From assembly GCF_036867135.1 (NCBI RefSeq), contig NZ_JBAJIJ010000001.1, positions 1,612,001-1,676,000 on the forward strand: 64,000 nucleotides of DNA, written 5' to 3'. The position numbers were made by a program, and so were the translations under genes. Source of the DNA: Aeromicrobium sp. Sec7.5 (GTDB taxonomy: Bacteria > Actinomycetota > Actinomycetes > Propionibacteriales > Nocardioidaceae). This document shows, piece after piece, positions 25,017-34,195 of the stretch (position 1 is its first letter; each line of letters starts with the position of its first letter). The notes beneath the pieces are model-generated. The model was not told the origin of the DNA. It saw nothing but the letters and a program-made list of their open reading frames with translations, and did not search any database.

Positions 25017-25412
25017 TCAGGCCCTGACCCGGCGGACCCACCAGAGTCCGACGAACGGCAGGACGAGCGGGATGAAGCCGTAGCCGGCGCCGAAGTCGCT
25101 CCACACCGTGGCGTCCGGGAAGAGCTCGGCGTCGACCAGCGTCAGGAGCCCGACCCCGAGCACACCGGCCAGCTCGAAGCCGATCGTCGCGACCGCCAGC
25201 GTCCGACGGTCGGTCGCGAGCGCGTAGGTGGCCACGAGGTACACGACACCGGCCAGGGCCGACAGCGCGTACGCGACGGGAGCCTCCGAGGCCTTCGAGC
25301 TGAGCTGGTAGACCGATCGTGCCGTCGCGGCCAGGGCGAACACGGCGTAGACGGCCACCAAGGCGCGGCCGAAGCCGGTCGAGGTGGATCGGGAGGGGCG
25401 GGCCTCAGACAT
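25017..25412 (-). CDS. Actinobacterial membrane protein, four helices
   Basis: Predicted protein of 131 residues with hydrophobic segments at about 17-32, 47-65, 73-90 and 108-122 (ALVAVYAVFALAATARSVYQ, ALSALAGVVYLVATYALAT, GFIPLVLPFVGLWWVRR). Family unknown to me. The start overlaps the end of another small membrane protein by 8 bases; with the hydrolase at 25767 they form a three-gene operon with overlapping ends. Confidence 0.7.
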   Translation of the reverse strand: MSEARPSRSTSTGFGRALVAVYAVFALAATARSVYQLSSKASEAPVAYALSALAGVVYLVATYALATDRRTLAVATIGFELAGVLGVGLLTLVDAELFPDATVWSDFGAGYGFIPLVLPFVGLWWVRRVRA

Positions 25413-25770
25413 ACGCGCCCTGCCAGATCCCCAGGATCCGCACGACGAGGACGGCGACGGTCAGCATCGCCACGAGCACGACACCGGTGCCCCATCGGGA
25501 CTTCTCGGCGACCCCCCACAGGACGGCCGCCGGCGGGATCACGAGCACCGTCACGAGGTAGGAGATGAACAATACGCCGTCGACGTCACGATCGGTGCGC
25601 GACAGCGCCACGGAGCCCCCGACCAGGAGCGCCAGCAGGACCAGCTCCAGCACGATCACGACGTAGAACAGACCGTTCGAGAAGGCCGCGTCGCGCCACA
25701 TCAGCCACCCGGCGTACACCGCTGCGACCAGCGCGAGGCCGGCCACCGCGTACGCGACGGGATCGTTCAC
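25405..25770 (-). CDS. Small membrane protein, three to four helices
   Basis: Predicted protein of 121 residues from GTG 25770, chosen because GAGAGGAACC precedes it and because GTGA overlaps the stop of the hydrolase upstream. MNDPVAYAVAGLALVAAVYA, then FYVVIVLELVLLALLVGGSV, FISYLVTVLVIPPAAVLWG and VVLVAMLTVAVLVVRILGIW are membrane helices. No family is recognised. It probably pairs with the membrane protein at 25017. Confidence 0.7.
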   Translation of the reverse strand: MNDPVAYAVAGLALVAAVYAGWLMWRDAAFSNGLFYVVIVLELVLLALLVGGSVALSRTDRDVDGVLFISYLVTVLVIPPAAVLWGVAEKSRWGTGVVLVAMLTVAVLVVRILGIWQGAYV

Positions 25771-26399
25771 ATGGTTCCTCTCCGGCGAATCTCCGCCACG
25801 GAGTCTGTCACAAAGCCATTCCAGGTCGACACGCGACGGAACATGAAGTGCCCTGCCCCCGGCAGCGAGGTCCACTCGATGCTCGCGGCGATCGATCGCG
25901 CCTGCTCGGCCCAGACCTTGCTCAGCGGTGCGGAGGTCCAGCGGTCACGGGTGCCGTGCAGGATCCGGACGTCCCGGCCGGCCACCCCCGCGATCGGCTC
26001 GCCCTCCGGGAGCCACGGCGCCAGCGCCACCACACCGATGACTCCCTTCTCGTCCGCGACGCGGCAAGCGGTGCGTCCGCCCATCGAGTGCCCGACCAGC
26101 ACGATCGGGAGACCCGGGTGGGCGTCCCGCAGCTCGGCCAGGGCCGCGCGGGCGTCGCCGACGGGCGACGGCGCGGCCGGGTCGTTCCACCCTCGGGCGC
26201 CGAAGCGGATCACGTAGGAGAGCGCCGTGTCGTCGAACGCGCCGACGCGCTTCGCCATGGCGTTGACCCGCCACCAGCTGGCGTGCTTCTTCTCGACCGG
26301 CTCGAGGTTGTCCTGCTGCCCGCCGTGCAGAAACAGAACGACGCATCCCGCATCAGGCGTATCGTGGACTCGCTCAAGGACATAGGTCACGAGCGTCAT
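25767..26399 (-). CDS. Alpha/beta hydrolase (dienelactone hydrolase-like)
   Basis: Predicted protein of 210 residues. LFLHGGQQDNLEPVE holds the oxyanion hole, VLVGHSMGGRTACRVAD the Ser nucleophile, ILHGTRDRWTSAPLSK the acid and LPGAGHFMFRR the histidine, so the Ser-Asp-His triad is complete. The start at ATG 26399 is preferred to longer upstream frames, which run into the sigK promoter. Substrate unknown. The stop overlaps the next gene (GTGA), indicating co-transcription with two membrane proteins. Confidence 0.85.
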   Translation of the reverse strand: MTLVTYVLERVHDTPDAGCVVLFLHGGQQDNLEPVEKKHASWWRVNAMAKRVGAFDDTALSYVIRFGARGWNDPAAPSPVGDARAALAELRDAHPGLPIVLVGHSMGGRTACRVADEKGVIGVVALAPWLPEGEPIAGVAGRDVRILHGTRDRWTSAPLSKVWAEQARSIAASIEWTSLPGAGHFMFRRVSTWNGFVTDSVAEIRRRGTM

Positions 26400-26464
26400 C
26401 GTCACATGCGCCAGCAGCCGCTGCAGGCCGTCAGGGCGTGATTGGTGACACCGCGAAATGCCAC

Positions 26465-26491
26465 CCATCCAAGGCGTGAGCGGCAGCGAAT
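26465..26491 (+). promoter_or_regulatory. SigK-type promoter of the sigK-rskA operon
   Basis: CCATCC (26465-26470), 15 bases, then GCGAAT (26486-26491). Mycobacterial SigK promoters are described with a CCATCC -35 and CCGAAT -10 element, so five of six -10 bases agree. Transcription would start near 26498, about 22 bases before the sigK ATG, which has GAGAGG upstream. Autoregulation is inferred. Confidence 0.7.
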
Positions 26492-26520
26492 TTACTATGA
26501 AACCCCCAGAGAGGCACCTC

Positions 26521-27126
26521 ATGGCCACATCACCAGCGTCGCGACCGGGCGACAGCCGACCGCTGAGCGCGGTCGGCTCCGACTCGGCTCCGGACCTCGA
26601 CGACCTGTTGGTGCGCACCGCCCGCGGTGACGACCAAGCCTTCGCCGCTCTGTACGACGCGCTCGGTGCCTCCGTGCTCGGACTGGCCCGGCGCCTCGTC
26701 CGCAACCCGGCCCGCGCCGAGGAAGTCACGCAGGAGGTCTTCCTCCAGGTGTGGCGTACCGCGACCCGCTTCGACCCCGACCGAGGTCGGGCGAAGACGT
26801 GGGTCCTGGTCCTGGCGCACCGCCGGGCCGTCGACGCCATCCGGCACGACCAGGCGGCCTCCGACCGTGAGGACGCCTACGAGTGGGTCGGTTCCGACCA
26901 TGACGTGGTCTCCGAGGAGGTCATCGTCAACATCGAGCACCAGCAGGTGCGTCGCTGCATGGACGGCCTGACCGAGCTGCAGCGCGAGGCCGTCAACCTC
27001 GCGTACTACGGGGGTTACACCTATCCCGAGGTCGCCGAGATGCTCGATGCGAACCTCGCCACCGTCAAGACCCGAATGCGCGACGGACTCATCCGCCTGC
27101 GCGACTGCATGGGAGTCGCAGCATGA
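26521..27126 (+). CDS. sigK: ECF sigma factor, SigK-like
   Basis: Predicted protein of 201 residues. Region 2 (DDQAFAALYDALGASVLGLA, EVTQEVFLQVWRTATRFDPD, AKTWVLVLAHRRAVDAIRHD) and region 4 (LTELQREAVNLAYYGGYTYP, EMLDANLATVKTRMRDGLIR) are those of an ECF factor. The RWKTW-like core and YYGGYTYPEVAEML fit the SigK (ECF19) group. Its ATGA overlap with rskA and the SigK-like promoter in front support the assignment. The regulon in this organism is unknown; no fasciclin-like MPT70/83 gene is adjacent. Confidence 0.9.
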   Translation: MATSPASRPGDSRPLSAVGSDSAPDLDDLLVRTARGDDQAFAALYDALGASVLGLARRLVRNPARAEEVTQEVFLQVWRTATRFDPDRGRAKTWVLVLAHRRAVDAIRHDQAASDREDAYEWVGSDHDVVSEEVIVNIEHQQVRRCMDGLTELQREAVNLAYYGGYTYPEVAEMLDANLATVKTRMRDGLIRLRDCMGVAA

Positions 27127-27815
27127 CCGTCGAACTACACTCACTCATTGGCCCGTACGCGCTCGGAGCGCTGGACGAGGACGAACGGGACGACTTCGAG
27201 TCCCACCTCGACAGCTGCCCCACCTGCGCGGAGGAGCTCGACGGATTCATCGCCACGAGCATCCGCCTGGGCGAGGCCGTGGCGGCCGAGCCGCCGGCTG
27301 AGTTGCGCGCCCACATCCTGGCCGCAGCCAGCAAGACTTCGCAGGAGCGGCCCACGGTCGTGGCCCTGCGACCCCGGTCCCTGCGCAAGCGCATTCCCGG
27401 GCTCATCGCGGCGGCTGCTGTCGTCGTGGCCGCCGCAGGAGTGACGGCCTACGTCAGCGAGCACCAGCAGGTGCAGGACGTCCGCGCCGAGCAGTCCAAC
27501 GTCGAGCGGGTCATGACCGCGGGAGACGCGGTCACGAGCGAGAGCCAGCTGGGCTCGGCCTCGATGACGCTCACCCACTCGCCCTCCGAGGACGCGCTGG
27601 TGCTCGCGGTCAAGAAGCTCCCGGCCCTCAACGACCAGACCTACCAGCTCTGGACCGTCCGCGATGGCGTCACGAGCTCGGCAGGCCTGATCGACAGCAG
27701 CGACCTGGTGTACGTCGGCCAGGTCGACGGGGTCGAGCAGCTCGCGCTGACGGTCGAACCGGCCGGCGGCTCGGAGCGACCGACGTCGCTGCCGTTGGCG
27801 ACCATGCAGCTCTGA
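27123..27815 (+). CDS. rskA: Anti-sigma-K factor RskA
   Basis: Predicted protein of 230 residues. The cytoplasmic part has LIGPYALGALDEDERDDFES and HLDSCPTCAEEL, the zinc-finger-like anti-sigma motif (HxxxCxxC). One transmembrane helix (IPGLIAAAAVVVAAAGVTAY) follows at about residue 98. The outside RskA domain includes KLPALNDQTYQLWTVRDGV and ends VEPAGGSERPTSLPLATMQL, characteristic of the family. It would hold SigK until cleaved by regulated proteolysis. Confidence 0.92.
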   Translation: MTVELHSLIGPYALGALDEDERDDFESHLDSCPTCAEELDGFIATSIRLGEAVAAEPPAELRAHILAAASKTSQERPTVVALRPRSLRKRIPGLIAAAAVVVAAAGVTAYVSEHQQVQDVRAEQSNVERVMTAGDAVTSESQLGSASMTLTHSPSEDALVLAVKKLPALNDQTYQLWTVRDGVTSSAGLIDSSDLVYVGQVDGVEQLALTVEPAGGSERPTSLPLATMQL

Positions 27816-27843
27816 CCGGATCGGGACCCGTCATGATGGTCGG

Positions 27844-28650
27844 ATGCAGAATCCGATCGTCCTGATCAACCCCGCCATGGCCGTCGGCTCGCGCTACTAC
27901 GAGCCGCTGGTCAGGTCCTTCGAGGCGCGCGGGTGGGAGGCCCTGGCCCTGCGACGTCGCGGCTTCGAGGACGACCTGCCCACGGCATCTCGCCGCACCG
28001 ACTGGTCGTACGCCGACGAGATCGCCGACCTGGACGACGCGATCGCCGCGGCACGCGCCGGGGCTCCCGATCGCCCCGTCATCGTCCTGGGCCACAGCCT
28101 CGGTGGCCAGATCGCTGCCGGGCAGTGCATCGGCGCCGACGTCGAGGGCCAGGGTCCCGATGCCATCGTGGGCATCGGCGCCTCCACCCCGTGGTTCCGC
28201 CGATACCCGCGCGCCGGCCTGCCGGTCCTCGCGGCCGGTGCCATGGCGTGGCCGCTGACCCTCGCGTTCGGCTACCTCCCGAAGCCGGCGTTCGGCGCAC
28301 CGGGGGCGCGGACCCTGATGCGCGAGTGGGGCGCCTGGGCCGTGACGGGACGACCCCCCTTCCCCGTCCACCGCCGGATCGACGTGCCCACGCTCGTCGT
28401 CAAGCTCCAGGCCGACCCCTACGCGGTCTCCGCGGCCACGGACGACTACGTCGAGCGGTTCTGCGACCCCGCCCTCACGACGCGCTGGACCCTGACACGT
28501 GAGGCCGCCGGCCCCGACGGCACGACCGACCACGTGCGCTGGGTCCGCAGCCCCGCCGCCGTGGTCGACCGTGTCGTCGACTTCTGGGATCAGGCCTCCG
28601 CGAAGGCTTCCAGTGGCGGGCACGAGCAGGTCAGGTTCCGGTCGCCGTAG
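27844..28650 (+). CDS. Alpha/beta hydrolase
   Basis: Predicted protein of 268 residues. [12 protein letters not shown] is the nucleophile elbow; [18 protein letters not shown] and [10 protein letters not shown] are placed for the acid and histidine. [20 protein letters not shown] near the start resembles the uncharacterised serine-esterase group with an N-terminal AMGV-type motif. The substrate is unknown. The 3' end overlaps the convergent gcvP gene by 61 bases. Confidence 0.82.
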   Translation: MQNPIVLINPAMAVGSRYYEPLVRSFEARGWEALALRRRGFEDDLPTASRRTDWSYADEIADLDDAIAAARAGAPDRPVIVLGHSLGGQIAAGQCIGADVEGQGPDAIVGIGASTPWFRRYPRAGLPVLAAGAMAWPLTLAFGYLPKPAFGAPGARTLMREWGAWAVTGRPPFPVHRRIDVPTLVVKLQADPYAVSAATDDYVERFCDPALTTRWTLTREAAGPDGTTDHVRWVRSPAAVVDRVVDFWDQASAKASSGGHEQVRFRSP

Positions 28651-31415
28651 GCCTGGTCGATCCGGCCCACCGGCGGCCAGTACTTGTCGTCGGTGGAGCC
28701 CGAGGGGAACACGCCCGAGGCCACCGGGTAGGCGTGTGACCACTCGAGCAGCTGGCGCGCCGTGTGCGGAGCGTTGACCAGCGGGTTGTCGTCGGCATCC
28801 ACCTCGCCGCTGGCCACCTGGTCGATCTCGGCCCGGATCGCGAGCATCGCGTCGCAGAAGCGGTCCAGCTCGGCGAGGTCCTCGGACTCGGTCGGCTCGA
28901 TCATGAGCGTTCCCGCGACGGGGAAGCTCATGGTCGGGGCGTGGAATCCGTAGTCGATGAGCCGCTTGGCGACGTCGTCGATCGTGAGACCGGCCTGCTT
29001 CGTGATCTGGCGCAGGTCGAGGATGCACTCGTGGGCCACGAGCTCGTGGTCACCGGAGTACAGCACCGGGTACGCCTCGCCGAGGCGCTTGGCGACGTAG
29101 TTGGCTGCCAGGACCGCCACCGAGGTGGCCTGGGTGAGGCCGTCGGCGCCCATCAGGGCGATGTACGCGAACGGGATCGGCAGGATGCCCGCGGAGCCGT
29201 ACGGCGCCGCGCTGATCGGGCCGAGACCCTCACGGCGGGAGACATCGGGGTGCAGGGGATGCGTCGGCAGGAACGGTGCGAGGTGCTCCCCCACCGCGAC
29301 GGGGCCCACGCCCGGTCCGCCGCCACCGTGCGGGATGCAGAACGTCTTGTGCAGGTTCAGGTGCGACACGTCGCCGCCGAACTCGCCCGGGCGGGCGTGC
29401 CCGACCAGCGCGTTGAGGTTGGCGCCGTCGACGTACACCTGACCACCGTGCTGGTGGACGATGTCGCACAGCTCGGTGATGCCGTGCTCGTACACCCCGT
29501 GCGTCGACGGGTAGGTGACCATGATCGCGGCGAGATCGGAGGCGTGGGCCTCGCACTTGGCCCGCAGGTCGACCAGGTCGACCTCCCCCTCGTCGGTCGA
29601 GGACACCACGACGACCTTCATGCCGGCCATCACGGCGGAGGCCGCGTTCGTGCCGTGTGCCGAGCTGGGGATCAGGCAGACCGTGCGCGCCTCGTCGCCC
29701 CGGCTGCGGTGGTAGGCGCGGATCGCCAGCAACCCGGCGAGCTCGCCCTGGGAACCAGCGTTCGGCTGGATGGAGACCCGGGCGTAGCCCGTGAGATCGG
29801 CGAGCCAGCCCTCGAGCAGGTCGATGAGCTCGATGAAGCCCACGGCGTCCTCGGCCGGCACGAACGGGTGCAGCTCGGCGAAGCCCGGGTAGCTGATGGG
29901 CTCCATCTCGGCCGTGGCGTTGAGCTTCATGGTGCAGGAGCCGAGCGGGATCATGCCGCGATCGAGCGCGTAGTCACGGTCGCTGAGCTTCTTGAGGTAG
30001 CGCAGCATCTGCGTCTCGCTGCGGTGCTCGGAGAAGACCGGGTGCGTGAGGATCTGGTCGGTGCGCAGGAGTCCGGTCGGAAGCGCCGACCCGGGAGTTC
30101 CGGCCTGCGGATCGACGCCGAACGCCTGGAGCACGGCGATGACGTGCTCGGAGGTCGTGGCCTCCGACGCGCTGACGCCGACCAGGTCGGGGTCCAGCTG
30201 GCGCAGGTGCACCCCGGCGGCGCGGGCCGCGGCCACCACCTCGGCCGCGCGACCCGGCACCTCGACCGTGAGCGTGTCGAAGAAGGCGTCCGACGTGAGG
30301 GTGAGCCCGCCCTCACGAAGGCCCCCGGCGATCGTGGCGGCGTGGGCGTGGGTCCGGGCCGCGATCTCCCGCAGGCCCTCGGCCCCGTGGTACACCGCGT
30401 ACATCGACGCCGTGACCGCGAGCAGCACCTGAGCCGTGCAGATGTTCGAGGTCGCCTTCTCGCGACGGATGTGCTGCTCGCGCGTCTGCAGCGCCAGGCG
30501 GTAGGCAGGACGACCGGCGGCATCGATCGACACGCCGACGAGGCGGCCGGGCAGGTGCCGCTCGAGACCGGCTCGGACGGCCATGAAACCGGCGTGCGGG
30601 CCGCCGTAGAACATCGGGACGCCGAAGCGCTGGGCCGAGCCGACCGCGACGTCGGCGCCCATCGAGCCGGGCGAGGCGAGGAGCACCAGGGCGAGCGGGT
30701 CGGTCACGACGACCGCGAGACCGTTCGCGGCGTGGGTCGCCTCGATCACGGCCCGGGGATCGACGATGGCTCCGTCGCTGCGGGGGTACGCGATGATGGC
30801 GCCCGCGCAGTCGTCGACCGGCAGGCCCTGGGCGAGGTCGGCGTGCACGAGCTCGATGCCCATCGCCTCGGCCCGGGTCGCGATGACCGCGATCGTCTGG
30901 GGGTGCAGACCCGAGTCCACCACGACGGGTGCGGTGTCGCGTCCGCGGACCGCGCGACGCACGAGCGTCATGGCCTCAGCCGCCGCGGTGCCCTCGTCGA
31001 GCAGGGAGGAGTTGGCGGTCGGCAGGCCCGTGAGGTCACCGACGAGCGTCTGGTAGTTCAGCAGGGCCTCCAGCCGGCCCTGGGAGATCTCCGGCTGGTA
31101 CGGCGTGTAGGCCGTGTACCAGGAGGGGTCCTCGAGCACGTTGCGGCGGATGACCGGCGGCGTGAGGGTCGGGTGGTAGCCGACGCCGATCATTGCCACA
31201 CCCGGGTTGTTGCGCTCTGATAGCGCCCGCAGGCGGTCGAGCACCTCGTGCTCGCTCTGGCCCACCGCGGAGACCTCGGTGGCCTGCTGGGTGCGGATGC
31301 CCGCCGGCACGGCCGCCGCCATCAGGGCGTCGAGCGAGTCGAAGCCGACCCGTTCCACCATCGCGGCGATGTCGGAGGGGCGGGGGCCGATGTGGCGATC
31401 GACGAACGAGGTCAC
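28590..31415 (-). CDS. gcvP: Glycine dehydrogenase (decarboxylating), P protein
   Basis: Predicted protein of 941 residues, the full single-chain length. [20 protein letters not shown] opens the protein; the PLP lysine lies in [18 protein letters not shown]; the region [19 protein letters not shown] and the glycine-rich loop are present. It decarboxylates glycine and passes the aminomethyl group to the lipoyl arm of GcvH (34718). GTG 31415 has GGAG 8 bases upstream. A glycine riboswitch lies in the leader. Confidence 0.97.
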   Translation of the reverse strand: MTSFVDRHIGPRPSDIAAMVERVGFDSLDALMAAAVPAGIRTQQATEVSAVGQSEHEVLDRLRALSERNNPGVAMIGVGYHPTLTPPVIRRNVLEDPSWYTAYTPYQPEISQGRLEALLNYQTLVGDLTGLPTANSSLLDEGTAAAEAMTLVRRAVRGRDTAPVVVDSGLHPQTIAVIATRAEAMGIELVHADLAQGLPVDDCAGAIIAYPRSDGAIVDPRAVIEATHAANGLAVVVTDPLALVLLASPGSMGADVAVGSAQRFGVPMFYGGPHAGFMAVRAGLERHLPGRLVGVSIDAAGRPAYRLALQTREQHIRREKATSNICTAQVLLAVTASMYAVYHGAEGLREIAARTHAHAATIAGGLREGGLTLTSDAFFDTLTVEVPGRAAEVVAAARAAGVHLRQLDPDLVGVSASEATTSEHVIAVLQAFGVDPQAGTPGSALPTGLLRTDQILTHPVFSEHRSETQMLRYLKKLSDRDYALDRGMIPLGSCTMKLNATAEMEPISYPGFAELHPFVPAEDAVGFIELIDLLEGWLADLTGYARVSIQPNAGSQGELAGLLAIRAYHRSRGDEARTVCLIPSSAHGTNAASAVMAGMKVVVVSSTDEGEVDLVDLRAKCEAHASDLAAIMVTYPSTHGVYEHGITELCDIVHQHGGQVYVDGANLNALVGHARPGEFGGDVSHLNLHKTFCIPHGGGGPGVGPVAVGEHLAPFLPTHPLHPDVSRREGLGPISAAPYGSAGILPIPFAYIALMGADGLTQATSVAVLAANYVAKRLGEAYPVLYSGDHELVAHECILDLRQITKQAGLTIDDVAKRLIDYGFHAPTMSFPVAGTLMIEPTESEDLAELDRFCDAMLAIRAEIDQVASGEVDADDNPLVNAPHTARQLLEWSHAYPVASGVFPSGSTDDKYWPPVGRIDQAYGDRNLTCSCPPLEAFAEA

Positions 31416-31454
31416 GTGACGCTCCAGAGGGGTCAGTACAGAGGGGTCGAGGGG

Positions 31455-31581
31455 TGCTCCCCTCCCCTTCTGTCGGCGGACCTCCAGAATCGCTTCGTCC
31501 GCGTGGTCCTGGGTGCCTGAGAGGTTCCGGGGAGGAATTGCCCCTTCGGCGCTGCCCTGGGTGGGCCAGTCTCTCCCACAC
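31455..31581 (-). promoter_or_regulatory. Glycine riboswitch (gcvT motif), single aptamer
   Basis: Reading the minus strand from 31581: GGGAGAGACTGGCC, then GCGCCGAAGGGGCAA and CTCTCAGGCACCCAGGACC, the invariant elements of a glycine aptamer, followed by a stem around GCGATTCTGGAGGTCCGC. They lie 40 to 165 bases before the gcvP start. I find one aptamer, not the common tandem pair. In this position glycine binding should raise gcvP expression. Confidence 0.9.
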
Positions 31582-31672
31582 GGCGTCTACAGCCCGGTCA
31601 GCCTAGCAAGCGGCACCGACCCACGGCACGGAACGCGCGCGGCGTGCCTCACGCGACGGGGGTGGGAGCGGT

Positions 31673-32227
31673 TCAGGGCTGCCAGGCGGGGTCGCGGCCG
31701 ATGAATCCCAGGAGCTGCTCCTGGACCGTGGCGTCGGCGGGCACGGGCACCGCGGGGCCGTACTGGCCGGAGGTGCGCAGCACGTCGTCGATGGGGCGCA
31801 GGCCTGCGAGCAGGTCGGCGCAGAAGTCGGCGTCGAGGGAGTCGTCCTGCCCGGTGGCACGGGCGAGGTCCCACGTGTGCATGAAGACGTCGGCGGTGTA
31901 GAACCGGTCGATCGCGGTGGCGAGCGGGTGCTCGCCCGCGTACGGATGCACGAAGACCCGGTCGGCGTCGGGAGCATCGAGCAGCTCCTGGACCTGTCCG
32001 ACGTGATGGCTCCAGGCCGCCAACGGCTCATCGGCAACGGGCGGACCCGCAGCCAGGTCGACGCCACCCGCGGCGAGGAAGGCACCGGACCAGGTGATCA
32101 GGTGGTCGACGACGTCGACGGCCGTCCAGTCCGACACCGGGGTCGGGACGCTCCAGTCGGTCACGCCCTCGATCCGGTGCGTCATGGCGCCGGCGAAACG
32201 GCGGTGCCGGTCGGCCGCGCCGTCCAT
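31673..32227 (-). CDS. Mycothiol-type maleylpyruvate isomerase N-terminal (DinB-fold) domain protein, TIGR03086-like
   Basis: Predicted protein of 184 residues. VSDWTAVDVVDHLITWSGAF and VFMHTWDLARATGQDD hold the two metal-ligand histidine regions of the DinB/MDMPI fold found in mycothiol-dependent enzymes; RFAGAMTHRIEGVTDWSVPT opens the domain. It lies 8 bases after the MerR gene. Mycothiol is the thiol of actinomycetes, so transferase or isomerase activity is likely but unproven. In M. tuberculosis this gene is not at the equivalent site. Confidence 0.82.
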   Translation of the reverse strand: MDGAADRHRRFAGAMTHRIEGVTDWSVPTPVSDWTAVDVVDHLITWSGAFLAAGGVDLAAGPPVADEPLAAWSHHVGQVQELLDAPDADRVFVHPYAGEHPLATAIDRFYTADVFMHTWDLARATGQDDSLDADFCADLLAGLRPIDDVLRTSGQYGPAVPVPADATVQEQLLGFIGRDPAWQP

Positions 32228-32235
32228 CGAGAGAG

Positions 32236-32829
32236 TCAGCTGGCGCCGCGCGCGCGGCGACGGGCGGAGAGCTCGTCGGTCAGGACCGTCTCGTCGACGG
32301 TCTGCTCGCTGGGCAGCTCGTGGAGGGAGCCCTCGATCTCCTTCCAGACACCACCGATGGCGATGCCGAAGACGCCCTGGCCACCGCGCAGGAGGTCGAT
32401 GACCTCGTCGGCGGAACGGCACTCGTACACGCTGGCGCCGTCGCTCATCAACGTGACCTGGGTCAGGTCGTCGGTGCCCCGCTGACGCAGGTGGTCGATC
32501 GCGGTCCGGATCTGCTGGAGCGAGACCCCGGCGTCGAGCAGCCGCTTGATGATCTTGAGCAGCAGGATGTCGCGGAAGGAGTACAGGCGCTGGGTGCCCG
32601 ACCCGGTGGCCGACCGCACGGAGGGCTCCACGAGCTTGGTGCGCGCCCAGTAGTCGAGCTGGCGGTACGTGATGCCGGCGGCCGAGCAGGCGGTGGGGCC
32701 CCGGTAGCCGGTGCCGCCGGGGACGGGCGCCAGGTCGTCGTCGAACAGCAGACCTTGGTCGCCGGCTGCGGCAGCAGCAGCGTCGTCGCGCCCCGAGGTG
32801 TCAGGTGCAGCGTCGCGGGGTTCGATCAT
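32236..32829 (-). CDS. MerR-family regulator, Rv1830-like
   Basis: Predicted protein of 197 residues. The N-terminal 45 residues are acidic; then GPTACSAAGITYRQLDYWAR and TKLVEPSVRSATGSGTQRLY form the MerR winged helix, followed by a helical part (KIIKRLLDAGVSLQQIRTAI). It lacks the cysteines of metal-sensing MerR proteins. It corresponds by position to Mycobacterium tuberculosis Rv1830. ATG 32829 is used. A 7-bp dyad lies about 75 bases upstream. Confidence 0.88.
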   Translation of the reverse strand: MIEPRDAAPDTSGRDDAAAAAAGDQGLLFDDDLAPVPGGTGYRGPTACSAAGITYRQLDYWARTKLVEPSVRSATGSGTQRLYSFRDILLLKIIKRLLDAGVSLQQIRTAIDHLRQRGTDDLTQVTLMSDGASVYECRSADEVIDLLRGGQGVFGIAIGGVWKEIEGSLHELPSEQTVDETVLTDELSARRRARGAS

Positions 32830-32902
32830 GGCACGGCCCTTCAATGGCGTCGGTACGACGAAGACTACCCCGGACGAATTGCACCGGGGTCATTTCGACA
32901 GC

Positions 32903-32925
32903 ACCCTCAAGTTAAAGGTGAGGGT
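32903..32925. promoter_or_regulatory. Dyad upstream of the Rv1830-like merR gene
   Basis: ACCCTCA (32903-32909), 9 bases (AGTTAAAGG), then TGAGGGT (32919-32925): a perfect inverted repeat between the bifunctional nuclease gene and the MerR gene on the minus strand. MerR proteins bind dyads in promoter spacers, so it may be the site for this or the neighbouring MerR protein. Inferred. Confidence 0.5.
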
Positions 32926-32996
32926 TAGGGTGGTCAAGCACCGCTGCGGCGTGTCGGCGACCGAACCACGCGCCGAAGCCCGGATCGCACCGTGGG

Positions 32997-33467
32997 CTAC
33001 CCGAAGTCCTCCGGCTCGACGTCGTCGAGGAACTCCCGGAAGCGCTCGACCTCCGCCTCCTCGTCGGACTCCGGCACGAGCCCCGCCGCGTCCAGGACGT
33101 CCTCGGCCACGAGCACCGTGGCCCCCGCCCGGAGGGCGAGGGCGATGCCGTCCGACGGACGCGCCTCCACGACGGCACCGGACTCGAAGTGCAGCTCGGC
33201 GTAGAAGATCCCGTCGCGGACGTCGACGATCTCGACCCGTTGGAGGTCGTCGCCCAGTGCCTCGACCACGGTCGCCATCAGCTCGTGGGTGAGGGGCCGG
33301 GCGGTGGGCGTTCCCTGGAGGGCGAACGCGATGGCCGACGCCTCGACCGCACCGATCCAGATCGGCACGACGCGGGCACCACCGACCTCGCGCAGCAGCA
33401 CGAGCGGCTGGTTGGCGGGCATGTCGACCCGGACCCCGACGATCTCGACCTCACGCACCGTCGTCAC
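32997..33467 (-). CDS. Bifunctional nuclease domain (DUF151) protein, Rv1829-like
   Basis: Predicted protein of 156 residues. EIVGVRVDMPANQPLVLLRE, VPIWIGAVEASAIAFALQG, RPLTHELMATVVEALG and ARPSDGIALALRAGATVLVA match the bifunctional nuclease domain (DNase and RNase activity in plant homologues). The acidic tail (EEAEVERFREFLDDVEPEDF) is common in actinobacteria. The start overlaps the end of ftsR by 4 bases. Confidence 0.92.
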   Translation of the reverse strand: MTTVREVEIVGVRVDMPANQPLVLLREVGGARVVPIWIGAVEASAIAFALQGTPTARPLTHELMATVVEALGDDLQRVEIVDVRDGIFYAELHFESGAVVEARPSDGIALALRAGATVLVAEDVLDAAGLVPESDEEAEVERFREFLDDVEPEDFG

Positions 33468-34156
33468 CTCTGCAGGAGGGACCGGAGCACCAGCGTGTGC
33501 AGGCGGATGGACCCCGCCGCCAGGGCGGCCGCCGTGGCCTCGGCGTCGTCGCCGGATCGCGGCCCGACGACCTGGTCGACGAGGTCGGCCTCACGCTGGG
33601 CGGCCGACCGGACCTGGCGCAGGTGCCTCGGCTCGACACCCAGGCGCGCGAGCTCGGCGACCGCACTCGCGATCGCGAGGTCGTCGCCGTCGTAGTACTT
33701 CTGCCGGGCGCGACGCACGATGAGCCCGTGCGCCTCCATCTCGTCGAGCAGCTCTTCGTCGATGGCGGCCTGCTCGAGCAGGTCGTCACGGGTGAGCCGC
33801 TCGCGGCTGGGGCGCTCGCTGAAGGTCTCGGCCGTGGGCAGGCCGTCCTCGGCCAGCGACAGGTGCCGGCCCGTCTGGTCGGTCGGGACCCGTCCGTTGT
33901 CCACGTCGTCGAGCACCTGGCGGATGTGGCTCAGCGGCCAGAACGCATCGCGCTGCTGCCGCAGGATGAACCGCAGCCGCTCGACGTCGTCGAAGCTGAA
34001 CTTGCGGTAGCCCGACGGCGTGCGCTCGGGCTCGAGCAGGCCCTCGGACTCGAGGTAGCGGATCTTGGTGATCGTGAGGTCGGGGAACTCCGTCAGGAGC
34101 TCGTCCAGGACCTTGCCGATGCCGAGGCGCTCGAAGGAGGCAGCGCCACCCGTCAT
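33464..34156 (-). CDS. ftsR: MerR-family regulator FtsR (Rv1828-like)
   Basis: Predicted protein of 230 residues. GIGKVLDELLTEFPDLTITK, IRYLESEGLLEPERTPSGYR and KFSFDDVERLRFILRQQRD are the winged helix. The second domain (LTRDDLLEQAAIDEELLDEM, YYDGDDLAIASAVAELARLG) is the effector-like part of Rv1828. In Corynebacterium glutamicum FtsR activates ftsZ; a similar role here is inferred from synteny with garA, gcvH and the DUF881 genes. Confidence 0.92.
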   Translation of the reverse strand: MTGGAASFERLGIGKVLDELLTEFPDLTITKIRYLESEGLLEPERTPSGYRKFSFDDVERLRFILRQQRDAFWPLSHIRQVLDDVDNGRVPTDQTGRHLSLAEDGLPTAETFSERPSRERLTRDDLLEQAAIDEELLDEMEAHGLIVRRARQKYYDGDDLAIASAVAELARLGVEPRHLRQVRSAAQREADLVDQVVGPRSGDDAEATAAALAAGSIRLHTLVLRSLLQR

Positions 34157-34195
34157 GCCGAGGCCGCCTCAAGCTCGCTCATGCCGAGCCCTGGA

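Noticed and set aside
28764..31220. 818-codon plus-strand frame opposite gcvP
   Set aside because: Antisense shadow of gcvP with low-complexity composition.
31440..31520. Second glycine aptamer downstream of the first
   Set aside because: The GGGAGAG and CCGAAGG elements are not repeated; the sequence is better read as the closing stem of a single aptamer.
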